Source: Streptomyces sp. HM190 (GTDB lineage Bacteria; Actinomycetota; Actinomycetes; Streptomycetales; Streptomycetaceae). From it: a stretch of 64,000 nucleotides of DNA. The DNA lies in assembly GCF_009857135.1 (NCBI RefSeq), contig NZ_CP047318.1:3782001-3846000 (forward strand), written 5' to 3'. A program made the translations under genes and the position numbers. The notes beneath the pieces were generated by a model. The model saw only the letters and a program-made list of their open reading frames with translations, was not told the origin of the DNA and did no database searches. The number at the start of each line of letters is the position of its first letter. Position 1 is the stretch's first letter. Positions 50,561 to 58,483 of this stretch are shown piece by piece.

Positions 50561-51241
50561 ATGAGTGAGGCGCTGATATACGCGAGTCCGCAGCACTACC
50601 CGGCGGCTGTCACCGATCGTTGGGGCCGGTTCGAGACGACGCTGGTCAACAGCGGCGGGATGTTCACGATGACCCTGCGGGGCAACCGCTTCGAGGGCAC
50701 GTCGGTCGACGGTCTCGAACTGGTCGGGGAGCCCGCGGAGAGCAACGAGCCTCCCGCGCTGCACGAGGGCGCTCTGTGCTCCTGCGCCATCGAGTGGCGC
50801 ATGCCGGTCGAGGTCTCCCTGGCCGGCACCGGACGCACGAGCGCCCCGTTGACCGCACGGCTGACCCTCGGGGACCCCGCGCCGAACAACGCGATCGACT
50901 CCGTCGGTGTGACGCTGCGCCTGCACCTGCCGTCCGGGGTCGTGGACACCACCGCTCCCCGGGGCACGATGGAGGACGCGCTGGCGGACCTCCGACGCCG
51001 ACTGCCGGACGGCACACGCCTCTTGGCCTGCGTCTCGTGCGCCTACTCCGACTACCACCCCGCAGGTTCCGGGTTCATCGGCTCGTTGGCCTGCTTCCGC
51101 GACAACAAGGACGCGTACCGGGCTGTCGCCGGCAAGCAGGACCTGTTCGCCCTCTGGGACAAGAACAGCGGCTTCGTGCAGGAGACGTACCACTGCCCTG
51201 ACTTCGAGCAACGCCGACCCGGCACCGGATACCGGGGCTAG
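50561..51241 (+). CDS. DUF6304-like cytosolic protein
   Basis: 226 residues from ATG 50561. The segments ETTLVNSGGMFTMTLRGNRF, LCSCAIEWRMPVEV and the C-terminal CVSCAYSDYHPAGSGFIGSL plus ETYHCPDFEQRRPGTGYRG recall a streptomycete family with a conserved Cys pair and CPDF ending (DUF6304 by memory). No signal peptide. Function unknown, though its neighbourhood of secreted and regulatory genes gives no hint. Identification moderate. Confidence 0.55.
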   Translation: MSEALIYASPQHYPAAVTDRWGRFETTLVNSGGMFTMTLRGNRFEGTSVDGLELVGEPAESNEPPALHEGALCSCAIEWRMPVEVSLAGTGRTSAPLTARLTLGDPAPNNAIDSVGVTLRLHLPSGVVDTTAPRGTMEDALADLRRRLPDGTRLLACVSCAYSDYHPAGSGFIGSLACFRDNKDAYRAVAGKQDLFALWDKNSGFVQETYHCPDFEQRRPGTGYRG

Positions 51242-51289
51242 CCGACCGGGGCGCTGCGCACAGCGACGGAGCCCTTGCGCCCGCGCGCC

Positions 51290-51490
51290 TCAGCGCCGGC
51301 CGAACGCTCCGCTCTTGGCCCCGTCGAGGAAGGCACGCCAGCCGTCAGGGGTGAGGTGGAGGAGGGGGCCGCGGGGGGTCTTGCTGTCGCGGACGGCTCG
51401 GCCGCCGGTTGAGGTGAAGGCAACCTCGACGCAGTTGCCCTCGCCTGCGCTGTACGACGACTTCCAGAAGGGGCTTACGACCTAGGTCAC
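51290..51490 (-). pseudogene. DUF397 gene with early in-frame stop
   Basis: From GTG 51490 the frame reads M-T-stop (TAG at 51482-51484) and then VVSPFWKSSYSAGEGNCVEV, with the rest of a complete DUF397 domain to TGA 51290, ending FLDGAKSGAFGRR. No other start codon precedes the conserved FWKSSYS. A single GAG-to-TAG change would explain it. A close paralogue is intact at 51570. Confidence 0.65.
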
Positions 51491-51569
51491 GATGCGTCTC
51501 CCTTGATGCTTCGGCGGGCGCTCGGATGAGTCCCGCCCTGGCGTCCGGCGTGCCCACCGGACGTTTCCA

Positions 51570-51764
51570 CTACCCGAACGCGCCGCCCTTGGCCCAGTCG
51601 AGGAAAGCACGCCAGCCGTCAGGGGTGAGGTGAAGGAGGGGGCCGCTGGGATCCTTGCTGTCGCGAACGGCTCGGCCGCCGGTGGAGAGTGGAGCGACTT
51701 CGACGCACTGGGTTTCATTGACCGAGTACGACGACTTCCAGAACGAGCCTATGACCTCGGGCAC
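51570..51764 (-). CDS. DUF397 protein
   Basis: 64 residues with the family signature FWKSSYSVNETQCVEVA, STGGRAVRDSKDP and LLHLTPDGWRAFLDWAK. DUF397 proteins are short acidic partners of adjacent XRE-DUF5753 regulators (WhiJ/BldB-type systems in Streptomyces development). Its start overlaps the end of the XRE gene by 16 bp, fixing the pair as an operon. Confidence 0.85.
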   Translation of the reverse strand: MPEVIGSFWKSSYSVNETQCVEVAPLSTGGRAVRDSKDPSGPLLHLTPDGWRAFLDWAKGGAFG

Positions 51765-52630
51765 GATGCGTCTTCCTCGCTACTTCGGACTGCGCTCCGG
51801 ATAAGCCGCGCACTGACGTCCGGCGCCAGTGCTGCCGATCGTAGTTCGTCGTATGCGTTGGCGTAAGCCGCGAGGTCTTCGGGGGCCTCAAGGACCGACA
51901 TGCCCCGCAAGTTCTCCAGAGCGACCGCTTCGACAGTCGGCTCGGATTCGAAGCTGAAGGACTGGAAGGCGGAGGTCACGCCCACCACCGGCCCCGCGCT
52001 GAACGGCAGGATCTGCACGGTGACGTTCCGCCGCTTACCGACCTCAAGGATCGCGGCCAACTGCTCACGGTGGACCTCGGCGCTGATCAGCGGGTGCCTG
52101 ACGACCGCCTCCCAGAGGATGGCGGTATACATCGCCCCACCCTCCTCGATCTTCGCCTGCCGCGCCTCCCTCACCTTCACCAACTGAGCGATACGTTCGG
52201 GAGCGACGTAGTGAGGCGTCGCTGCGATAACGGCTCGAACATAAGCGGGAGTCTGCAGAAGCCCCGGCACCACAATGGGCTGCCACTCCCGGATGTACGT
52301 CGCGTCGTCCTCCAGGGCGATGTAGTCGAGATAGTCCGGCCGCAAGTGCTCCGCATGTTCGAGCCACCAGCCACGATGCTTGGACCTCTTCGCCAAGTCC
52401 TCCAGCTTGGCGAAGACTTCGGGGTCGTCGACGCCGTACGCACTCAGCAGCACCCTGATCTCGACGATGCGCGCGTTCACATGGCCGCTCTCGATACGGC
52501 TGATCCGCGTCTGGTGCACCCCGAGCAGGTCCGCCGCCTGCGGCTGATCGAGCTTGGCGGCCTGCCGGTACCTCTTGAGCGCGGCACCAAGTCGCCTACT
52601 GCGCACGGTCGGCCGTCCCCCTGCGGGCAT
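51749..52630 (-). CDS. XRE-family regulator with DUF5753 domain
   Basis: 293 residues from ATG 52630. The N-terminal Cro/CI helix-turn-helix (KRYRQAAKLDQPQAADLLGV, HQTRISRIESG, about 20-52) is followed by the DUF5753 ligand-sensing domain with YIREWQPIVVPGLLQTPAYV, VVRHPLISAEVHREQLAAIL and the FSFESEPTVEAVALE strand. This WhiJ-like architecture works with DUF397 partners encoded downstream. It is divergent from the ATP-binding anti-sigma-type gene at 52652. Confidence 0.9.
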   Translation of the reverse strand: MPAGGRPTVRSRRLGAALKRYRQAAKLDQPQAADLLGVHQTRISRIESGHVNARIVEIRVLLSAYGVDDPEVFAKLEDLAKRSKHRGWWLEHAEHLRPDYLDYIALEDDATYIREWQPIVVPGLLQTPAYVRAVIAATPHYVAPERIAQLVKVREARQAKIEEGGAMYTAILWEAVVRHPLISAEVHREQLAAILEVGKRRNVTVQILPFSAGPVVGVTSAFQSFSFESEPTVEAVALENLRGMSVLEAPEDLAAYANAYDELRSAALAPDVSARLIRSAVRSSEEDASCPRS

Positions 52631-52651
52631 TGCTTCCCCTATCTCTTCGTC

Positions 52652-53101
52652 ATGCCCGCACTCGCGCCACGTCCCGCCCACCCGCGCCGTGACTCCTTCC
52701 GTACCCCCAAGCGCAGACGGCACGTTCCCGAGGCCCGTGCCGAGGTGCGGCGGATCCTCAAGGACTGGGCGGTCGGCGGTGAACTCGCCGACGACATCGC
52801 CACCGTGGCCACGGAACTCGTCGCCAACGCCGTCCGGCACTGCCAGGTGCCCCTCGCCGAGATCGAGGTGACCCTCTCGATCCGGGGCTGCGGCCTGCTC
52901 GTTGAGGTGGCCGACCCGGACCGGGCTCGGCTTCCGGCGCCGCGCGCGGAAGGCGAACGCGGTCCGGACGACGACGGCGGCGGACTCGGTCTCGTGCTCG
53001 TGGCCGCGCTCGCGGAGCGGTGGGGATGCGAGGCCCGGCCGTTCACGAAGTCGGTGTGGGCCTACTTCCTCGTGCCGAGGGAGTCCGGGTGCGACACGTG
53101 A
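52652..53101 (+). CDS. anti-sigma-factor-like GHKL ATPase (RsbW/SpoIIAB type)
   Basis: 149 residues from ATG 52652. N-box VATELVANAVRHCQVP and G-box DDDGGGLGLVLVAALAERWG mark the HATPase_c fold; D-box is VEVADPDRARL. Such proteins bind sigma or anti-sigma-antagonist partners and regulate them by phosphorylation. Together with the adjacent XRE/DUF397 genes this is a frequent streptomycete regulatory cassette. The partner sigma factor is not in the window. Confidence 0.8.
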   Translation: MPALAPRPAHPRRDSFRTPKRRRHVPEARAEVRRILKDWAVGGELADDIATVATELVANAVRHCQVPLAEIEVTLSIRGCGLLVEVADPDRARLPAPRAEGERGPDDDGGGLGLVLVAALAERWGCEARPFTKSVWAYFLVPRESGCDT

Positions 53102-53334
53102 CCGTGCCACCGCTCAGCCCGGAACGCGCCCGGTGGCGCCGCTGGGCCGCGCGCTGTGAACGGCATCGCGCCGCGCACGGCCGGTGGTTGCCGCCGCTGC
53201 CGCGCGAACCGTGCTGGGAGCTGTCACGTCCGTACATGAGGACGAACGACGAGTATCCGGTGCACGCCGAGCGGGACATCGTACGGCCGTACGTCGCGGC
53301 CTACTTGAGGGAGGAGCGGCCGAGATGGGCATGA
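53089..53334 (+). CDS. small Arg-rich protein of unknown function
   Basis: 81 residues from GTG 53089, with GGGAG six bases before it; it overlaps the end of the ATPase gene by 13 bp. The sequence LSPERARWRRWAARCERHRA, PCWELSRPYMRTNDEYPVHA and DIVRPYVAAYLREE is of a type commonly found next to anti-sigma-type ATPases in Streptomyces. No known function. Followed by another overlapping short gene. Confidence 0.55.
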   Translation: MRHVTVPPLSPERARWRRWAARCERHRAAHGRWLPPLPREPCWELSRPYMRTNDEYPVHAERDIVRPYVAAYLREERPRWA

Positions 53335-53450
53335 ACGAGGGGCAGGGGGCGGGACCCGGGCAGCAGGACCCGGTCAGGGCGGCGTTCCACGCGTGGCTGG
53401 ACCACGTCCTCGTCTGCGACGACGGCTGCCGCGTCCCGGCACGTCACTGA
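53325..53450 (+). CDS. short protein, probably truncated by an in-frame stop
   Basis: 41 residues from ATG 53325, starting within the previous gene. AAFHAWLDHVLVCDDGCRVP resembles the Cys-containing core of small proteins accompanying DUF397-type cassettes. After TGA at 53448-53450 the same frame continues with YRSELLGDRHREAVKAARPW before the next stop, which looks like the missing C-terminus. A nonsense mutation or recoding may be involved. Confidence 0.4.
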   Translation: MGMNEGQGAGPGQQDPVRAAFHAWLDHVLVCDDGCRVPARH

Positions 53451-53535
53451 TACCGCTCGGAGCTGTTGGGCGACCGGCACCGCGAGGCCGTGAAGGCCGC
53501 GCGCCCCTGGCGGTGAGACGGGGGCGCGGTCCGGG

Positions 53536-53560
53536 AAGCAAGGGGCGCGGCCCCTGCTTG
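53536..53560. terminator. hairpin between convergent genes
   Basis: AAGCAAGGGGC / GCCCCTGCTT stem with a GCG loop and one bulge, between the short-protein gene and the end of afsK. Confidence 0.55.
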
Positions 53561-53686
53561 TGAGGGGCGCGGGGCAGTGACACATGCGGCTGTCGCCGCG
53601 TGGGCGCGCACAACCACCACGCACCCGCAGCCGCCGGACCACCCGCACCCCGACCCACCAGGCGCCCGGCGCCCGGCGCCCCGCAC

Positions 53687-56029
53687 TCAGCTCGTGCGGG
53701 CCGTCCCCGTCCCCTTCTCCGCGTCCAGCGCGTACACGCAGCGGTCCTTGCTGCACGCGTACACGACGCCGTCCTTGACCACCGGCGAACCGGTGATCTC
53801 CCCGCCCGTCGCGAGCTTCCAGCGCAGGCGGCCGTCGTCGGCCTTCAGCGTGTAGAGGAGGTGGTCGGTGGAGCCGAAGTGGATGCGGCCCTCCGCCACC
53901 GACGGGGCGCCGACGATCTCGCCGCCCGCCTGGAAGCGCCACTTCGGGGTGCCCGTGACCGCGTCGAGGGTGTAGAGCCCCTTGCCGCTGCCGACGTGGA
54001 CGTGCCCGGCGGCGACGAGGACCGGCTCCAGCGAGGAACGGGACTCCGTCGCGATGCGCCAGCGGTCGCGGCCGTCGGTGGCGTCGAGGGCGTAGACCGT
54101 GCCGAGGTAGTCGGCGAGGTAGACGCCGCCGCCCGTGACCGCCGGGCCCGGCGCGAACGTGGGCGCGGACAGGAACACCGCCGGCGCCTCGAAGTGCCAG
54201 CGGACGTGACCGCCGGCCACGTCGATGGCGAGGACCCGGCTGCCCGCGGAGACGTACACGTAGCCGTCCGCCGCCGGGGTCAGCCGGACGGGGACGCCGC
54301 CGCAGGACGCCGCGTCACCGATGGGGTACGACCAGCGCTCCTCACCCGTGCGGGCCTCCAGGGCGCGCAGCCGGGCGTCCTTCCAGACGTACACCGTGCC
54401 GTCGTGGACGAGCGGTCCGGCCTCGGGGGACTCGAAGTCGGTCTGGGCGCCGGTGATCTCCCAGAGCTTGTGCCCGTTGGACGCCTCCCAGCCCTGCACG
54501 CCGCCGCCGCGGGTGGCGGTGACGACGGTGCCCCGGTCGGCCTTCAGCGAGTACACCCAGGCGTCGGTGGACAGCCGCCACAGGTCGGCGCCCTCCCGTG
54601 CGTCGAGCGCGAAGAGCGTGGGGCCGTCGGAGGCGTGGATACGGCCGTCCGCGACCGCCATCGACCAGGCGACGTCACGGGTCTTGAAGCGGCGCCGTCC
54701 GGTGGCCACGTCCAGGGCGTGCACCTCGAAGGAGGTGACGTAGACCAGGTCACCGGCGACGGACGGGGTGCCCCACACGTCGTTCGACATGCGGAAACGC
54801 CAGGGGCGCCAGCCGGAGGCGGCCTGCTCGGGCACGGGGTGGGCGGCCGCGGCGGGCGCCGGATCGGCGCCGTTCACCCCGGCGCGGGGGCGTGACCAGG
54901 ACGCGGCGAGGCCCGCCTCGGGCGGGGGCGCCTTCACGGCGGCCGCGCGGGCGTCGGCGACCCGCGGACCGGGCCCGATGGGCACCTGTCCGCCGGCGAG
55001 CCGTACCGGCCCGGTGTCGGGGGCGCCGACCGGGACGGGCGCGGGGTCGTACGAGGGCGGGGGCGGCACGGGGGCCGGGGCGGTGGTCCGGCCGCTGCGG
55101 GGGCCGCCGGCGGGCTGGCCCTGCTTGGGGGCCGGGCGCCCGCCGCGACGGGATTCGATGAGGCCGACGGCCTTCTCGGGCAGCCACGCCGACGCCGTAC
55201 CGCTGTCGTCGGACCCGGAGCCGAAGAGATGGGGGGCGAGCTGCGCCTGGAGGTCGGCCGGGTTGGGCCGGGCGGTCGGGTCCATCTGCATGCAGGACTC
55301 GATGAGGGGCCGCAGTTCGTCCGGGAGCCCGGACAGGTCGGGGCCCTCGCGCAGCAGCATGAAGACGGTCTCGACGGGGTTCGCGCCGTGGAAGGGCGCG
55401 TGCCCGGTGGCCGCGAAGACGAGCATCGACCCGAGCGAGAAGACGTCGCTGGCGCCGGTGACGCTGCGCGAGTCCTTCGCCTGCTCGGGGGACATGTACG
55501 CGGGCGTACCGACCGCCACGTTCGTCATCGTCAAACGGGTGTTCGAGACACCGGAGGCGATACCGAAGTCGATCACGCGGGGCCCGTCCTCGACGACGAG
55601 GACGTTCGACGGCTTGAGGTCGCGGTGGACGAGACCGGCGCCGTGGATCGACTGGAGGGCCTCGGCGACACCCGCTGCGAGCCAGCGGACGGCCTGGACC
55701 GGCAGCGGCCCGCAGTCGTTCACTATCTCTTCCAGCGAGGGCGCGGGGACGTAGGCGGTCGCCAGCCACGGCACGGCGGCCCGCGGGTCGGCGTCGACCA
55801 CGGCGGCCGTGTAGAAGCCGGACACCGCGCGGGCGGCCTCGACCTCGCGCGTGAACCGCACCCGGAAGAGCTGGTCCTCCGCGAGTTCCGTCCGCACGGT
55901 CTTGATCGCCACGCGCCGACCCGACGCCGAGCGCGCCAGATAGACCAGCCCCATGCCGCCGGCACCCAGCCGTCCCAGCACCTCGAACGGCCCGATCCGC
56001 CGCGGATCGTGCTGCGTCAGCTGATCCAC
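53687..56029 (-). CDS. afsK: serine/threonine protein kinase AfsK
   Basis: 780 residues from GTG 56029 (start DQLTQHDPRRIGPFEVLGRL as in S. coelicolor; the GTG at 56041 would fall on the ribosome site itself). Hanks-type kinase, residues 12-270: glycine loop GRLGAGGMG, VAIKTV, catalytic HRDLKPSN, DFG as DFGIAS and APE-equivalent PAYMSPEQ. A Pro/Gly/Ala linker (about 285-400) leads to a C-terminal PQQ-like eight-bladed propeller with repeated DGTVYVWKD, ALDAxxG blades. AfsK phosphorylates AfsR on Ser/Thr and thereby increases its activity. Here it lies about 8 kb from afsR-afsS, separated by catabolic and regulatory genes. Confidence 0.95.
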   Translation of the reverse strand: MDQLTQHDPRRIGPFEVLGRLGAGGMGLVYLARSASGRRVAIKTVRTELAEDQLFRVRFTREVEAARAVSGFYTAAVVDADPRAAVPWLATAYVPAPSLEEIVNDCGPLPVQAVRWLAAGVAEALQSIHGAGLVHRDLKPSNVLVVEDGPRVIDFGIASGVSNTRLTMTNVAVGTPAYMSPEQAKDSRSVTGASDVFSLGSMLVFAATGHAPFHGANPVETVFMLLREGPDLSGLPDELRPLIESCMQMDPTARPNPADLQAQLAPHLFGSGSDDSGTASAWLPEKAVGLIESRRGGRPAPKQGQPAGGPRSGRTTAPAPVPPPPSYDPAPVPVGAPDTGPVRLAGGQVPIGPGPRVADARAAAVKAPPPEAGLAASWSRPRAGVNGADPAPAAAAHPVPEQAASGWRPWRFRMSNDVWGTPSVAGDLVYVTSFEVHALDVATGRRRFKTRDVAWSMAVADGRIHASDGPTLFALDAREGADLWRLSTDAWVYSLKADRGTVVTATRGGGVQGWEASNGHKLWEITGAQTDFESPEAGPLVHDGTVYVWKDARLRALEARTGEERWSYPIGDAASCGGVPVRLTPAADGYVYVSAGSRVLAIDVAGGHVRWHFEAPAVFLSAPTFAPGPAVTGGGVYLADYLGTVYALDATDGRDRWRIATESRSSLEPVLVAAGHVHVGSGKGLYTLDAVTGTPKWRFQAGGEIVGAPSVAEGRIHFGSTDHLLYTLKADDGRLRWKLATGGEITGSPVVKDGVVYACSKDRCVYALDAEKGTGTARTS

Positions 56030-56331
56030 TTGCCCTGCCACCTCCCCGTACGGCCCGCGTCACCCACGTTGTGTGCGCGACCCCGTGCAGCGTCTCACCA
56101 CCGCACCGCCATGGCGGCACGCACCCCGATTCTTCCTGTACCGGGGGCAGGTTGCGAACCCGGGGGCGGAACGGGGTGTCTCAGGACAAAACCATGCCGT
56201 CCGCCCTGCGGGAAGCGGGAGCCCGCATGACGGAACACCGCGACCGACCGCGTACCACCGGCGCACCCCCCCTCGCCGGCCTCCAGGGCACTTCGGAATG
56301 TCTACCCGTACGACGCTGGCGCAAGAGCCGT

Positions 56332-57249
56332 TCAGCCTTCGTCTTCGCGCCCTTCGTCCCCCTGCAGCAGCAGATCGTCAGGGAGCTGCCGCTCCTGGCC
56401 GGCCTCCTGCGGCGCCTCCCGCCGGCCCTCCGGGGCCCTCCGCTGGAGCAGCGCGAACGACGCGCCTTGATTGTCCGTGACGACCGCCACATTTCCGTAC
56501 GAGGTGTCGAACGGCGGCACCTGGACCCGCCCCCCGAGCCGGGTGACCGCGCCCAGGGCCGCCGCGCAGTCCTCCGTGCCGAAGTGGACGAGGAAGTGCG
56601 GCGGCATCTCGGCGGGGAACACCTCGGTGACGGCGGCCCGCCCGAAGTCGGGGTCGGCGTCGGGCCCGAACAGCGCCTCGTGGAAGAGGTGCGCGTAGAA
56701 GGCGTTGGCCGCCTTGGTGTCCCGCGTGTACAACTCCGCCCAGGCGAAGGTCCCCGGGTCGTGCCGCCGCCCGAACCCCGGGTGCGTGCCCGCCTGCCAC
56801 AGCGCGAACACGGCCCCCTCCGGGTCCGTGGCCAGCGCCGCGGTCCCCAGGTCCCCGACCGGGGTCGGCGTCGTGATCATCTGCCCGCCGGCCGCCGTGA
56901 TCCGCGCGGCGAGCGCCACCGCGTCCGGCGTCGCGAAGTGCGGCGTCCACACGGTCGGCATCCGCCCGTCCGGCTTGGGCACGAGGGCGGCGACGGGGGC
57001 GAGGGGGACGTCCGGGGAAGCGCCGGAGGGGGCTTCGGAGGGGGTCCCGGGGGAAGCGCCGGAGGGAACGTCCGGGGCTGCTCCGGCGGGGGTGCCGGAC
57101 GCGGCGGGGAGGTACGCCCACACCTCGTGCGCCCCGTCGCCGGGGGCGACCTTGAACGTCCACCCGAAGAGCCCGCCGTAGAAACGCTTCCCGGCCTCCA
57201 CGTCGGGAAGCTGCACATCGATCCAGCACGGAACGCCCTCGGGGTACAT
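56332..57249 (-). CDS. VOC-family protein, two glyoxalase-like domains with repetitive linker
   Basis: 305 residues with two VOC (glyoxalase/bleomycin-resistance) modules: PCWIDVQLPDVEAGKRFYGG near residue 8 and WAELYTRDTKAANAFYAHLF near residue 170, each with the FYGGLFGW/FYAHLF helix. The insertion around 55-85 is a low-complexity Pro/Ser/Gly/Ala repeat (APDVPSGASPGTPSEAPSGA), which is unusual in this family and mirrors tandem DNA repeats. It ends with an acidic tail. Likely binds a hydrophobic small molecule; catalytic function unknown. Upstream of afsK on the same strand. Confidence 0.75.
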   Translation of the reverse strand: MYPEGVPCWIDVQLPDVEAGKRFYGGLFGWTFKVAPGDGAHEVWAYLPAASGTPAGAAPDVPSGASPGTPSEAPSGASPDVPLAPVAALVPKPDGRMPTVWTPHFATPDAVALAARITAAGGQMITTPTPVGDLGTAALATDPEGAVFALWQAGTHPGFGRRHDPGTFAWAELYTRDTKAANAFYAHLFHEALFGPDADPDFGRAAVTEVFPAEMPPHFLVHFGTEDCAAALGAVTRLGGRVQVPPFDTSYGNVAVVTDNQGASFALLQRRAPEGRREAPQEAGQERQLPDDLLLQGDEGREDEG

Positions 57250-57350
57250 ACCGCCAAGCTAACGGCGCTCCCCGCCGCCCGCGCGCGGAGCGGGTGCGTG
57301 CGGGTGTCCGGCCGTGCGGGTGTCCGGCCGTGCGGGGCCGCACCGCGGCG

Positions 57351-57430
57351 TGCCCGCCTGTTCCCCTCAGTGCCCGCCTGTTCCCCTCCGTGCCCGCCTG
57401 TTCCCCTCAGTGCCCGCCTGTTCCCCTCCG
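57351..57430. repeat. tandem 20-bp repeats in 40-bp register
   Basis: Four exact-length copies of TGCCCGCCTGTTCCCCTCAG with the penultimate A alternating with C (CAG/CCG), making two 40-bp higher-order units. Intergenic between the VOC and TetR genes, preceded by two copies of GTGCGGGTGTCCGGCC. The remaining 250 bp of the gap hold no supported gene. Confidence 0.85.
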
Positions 57431-57578
57431 TGCCTGCCCTTTTCCGTCCGCTCCGTTTCTCCTCCGCACCGAAAGAATCCCGCCACCGCACTGCCCGTCG
57501 CGTCCCGAGAAGCCCTTGGTGAAGCCCGCACTCCCCATTTGCAGTCGGCCGAATCGCGCTCCGATCCCCCCTCGGTAA

Positions 57579-57595
57579 GCTGACGGCATGACAGG
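57579..57595. promoter_or_regulatory. degenerate TetR-type operator over the regulator's own start
   Basis: GCTGACG-GCA-TGACAGG: the left arm matches six of seven consensus bases, the right arm four. It overlaps ATG 57588 of the TetR gene, which suggests weak autoregulation. Confidence 0.35.
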
Positions 57596-58235
57596 ACAAG
57601 TGCGTACCGTCGACGGCCGCGTGGCCGGCCGACGTGGGCAGGCGACCCGGCAGAAGCTGCTCGACTGCCTCAGCGAGATGCTCAGCTCCTCCCCCTACCG
57701 GGACGTCAAGGTCATCGATGTCGCGCGGCGGGCGGGGACTTCGCCCGCGACCTTCTACCAGTACTTCCCGGACGTCGAGGGCGCGGTTCTGGAGATCGCG
57801 GAGCAAATGGCCGCCGAGGGCGCCACGTTGACCTCCCTCCTCGAAGGACGCTCCTGGGTGGGCAAGGCCGGCTGGCAGACCGCCCAGGATCTCGTCGACG
57901 GCTTCCTGGAGTTCTGGCGCAAGAACGACGCGATCCTCCGGGTCGTGGACCTGGGCGCCGCCGAGGGCGACAAACGCTTCTACAAGATCCGCATGAAGAT
58001 CCTGAACTCGGTCACCAACTCCCTGTCGGAGGCGGTGAAGGAGCTGCAGGCCAAGGGCCGGGTCGACAAGGACGTGAGCCCCGGCGCGCTCGCCGGTTCC
58101 CTCGTCGCGATGCTCGCCTCGGTCTCCTCGCACCAGAAGGGCTTCCAGTCCTGGGGTGTGAAGCAGGCCGAACTGAAGCCGAACCTGGCCCTGTTGGTGC
58201 ACTTGGGCATCACCGGCAAGAAGCCCACGAAGTAG
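57588..58235 (+). CDS. TetR-family transcriptional regulator
   Basis: 215 residues. The N-terminal helix-turn-helix reads RQKLLDCLSEMLSSSPYRDV, KVIDVARRAGTSPATFYQYF, PDVEGAV (about 20-66); the C-terminal domain is all-helical with a ligand pocket (VVDLGAAEGDKRFYKIRMKI). The nearest genes downstream are Ddn, acyl-CoA dehydrogenase and a thiolase-like gene with TCTGACG operators, and a degenerate copy lies on its own start. It is therefore the best candidate for the repressor of the ten-site regulon, likely released by an acyl-CoA or other pathway intermediate. No direct proof. Confidence 0.85.
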   Translation: MTGQVRTVDGRVAGRRGQATRQKLLDCLSEMLSSSPYRDVKVIDVARRAGTSPATFYQYFPDVEGAVLEIAEQMAAEGATLTSLLEGRSWVGKAGWQTAQDLVDGFLEFWRKNDAILRVVDLGAAEGDKRFYKIRMKILNSVTNSLSEAVKELQAKGRVDKDVSPGALAGSLVAMLASVSSHQKGFQSWGVKQAELKPNLALLVHLGITGKKPTK

Positions 58236-58483
58236 CCAGGAGCAGCCCCGGGCGGTCCCGGACGCGCATCCTGTCACGCGGGCGGCGCCCCCAGCCGGGG
58301 GGCCGCCCGCCGCGTCCTCACCGCCGCCGCCGGACGATCCGGGCCCCGGGCGCCACCAGGCCCACCGGCCGGTCACGCGCACCCGTCTCCTCACCACCGG
58401 ACAGTCCCCAAGCCCCGCGCCTCACCATCGGACAGTCCCCGGCCCCGTGCCGTCACCGCCGCACGGTCACTGCACCCGCGCCC

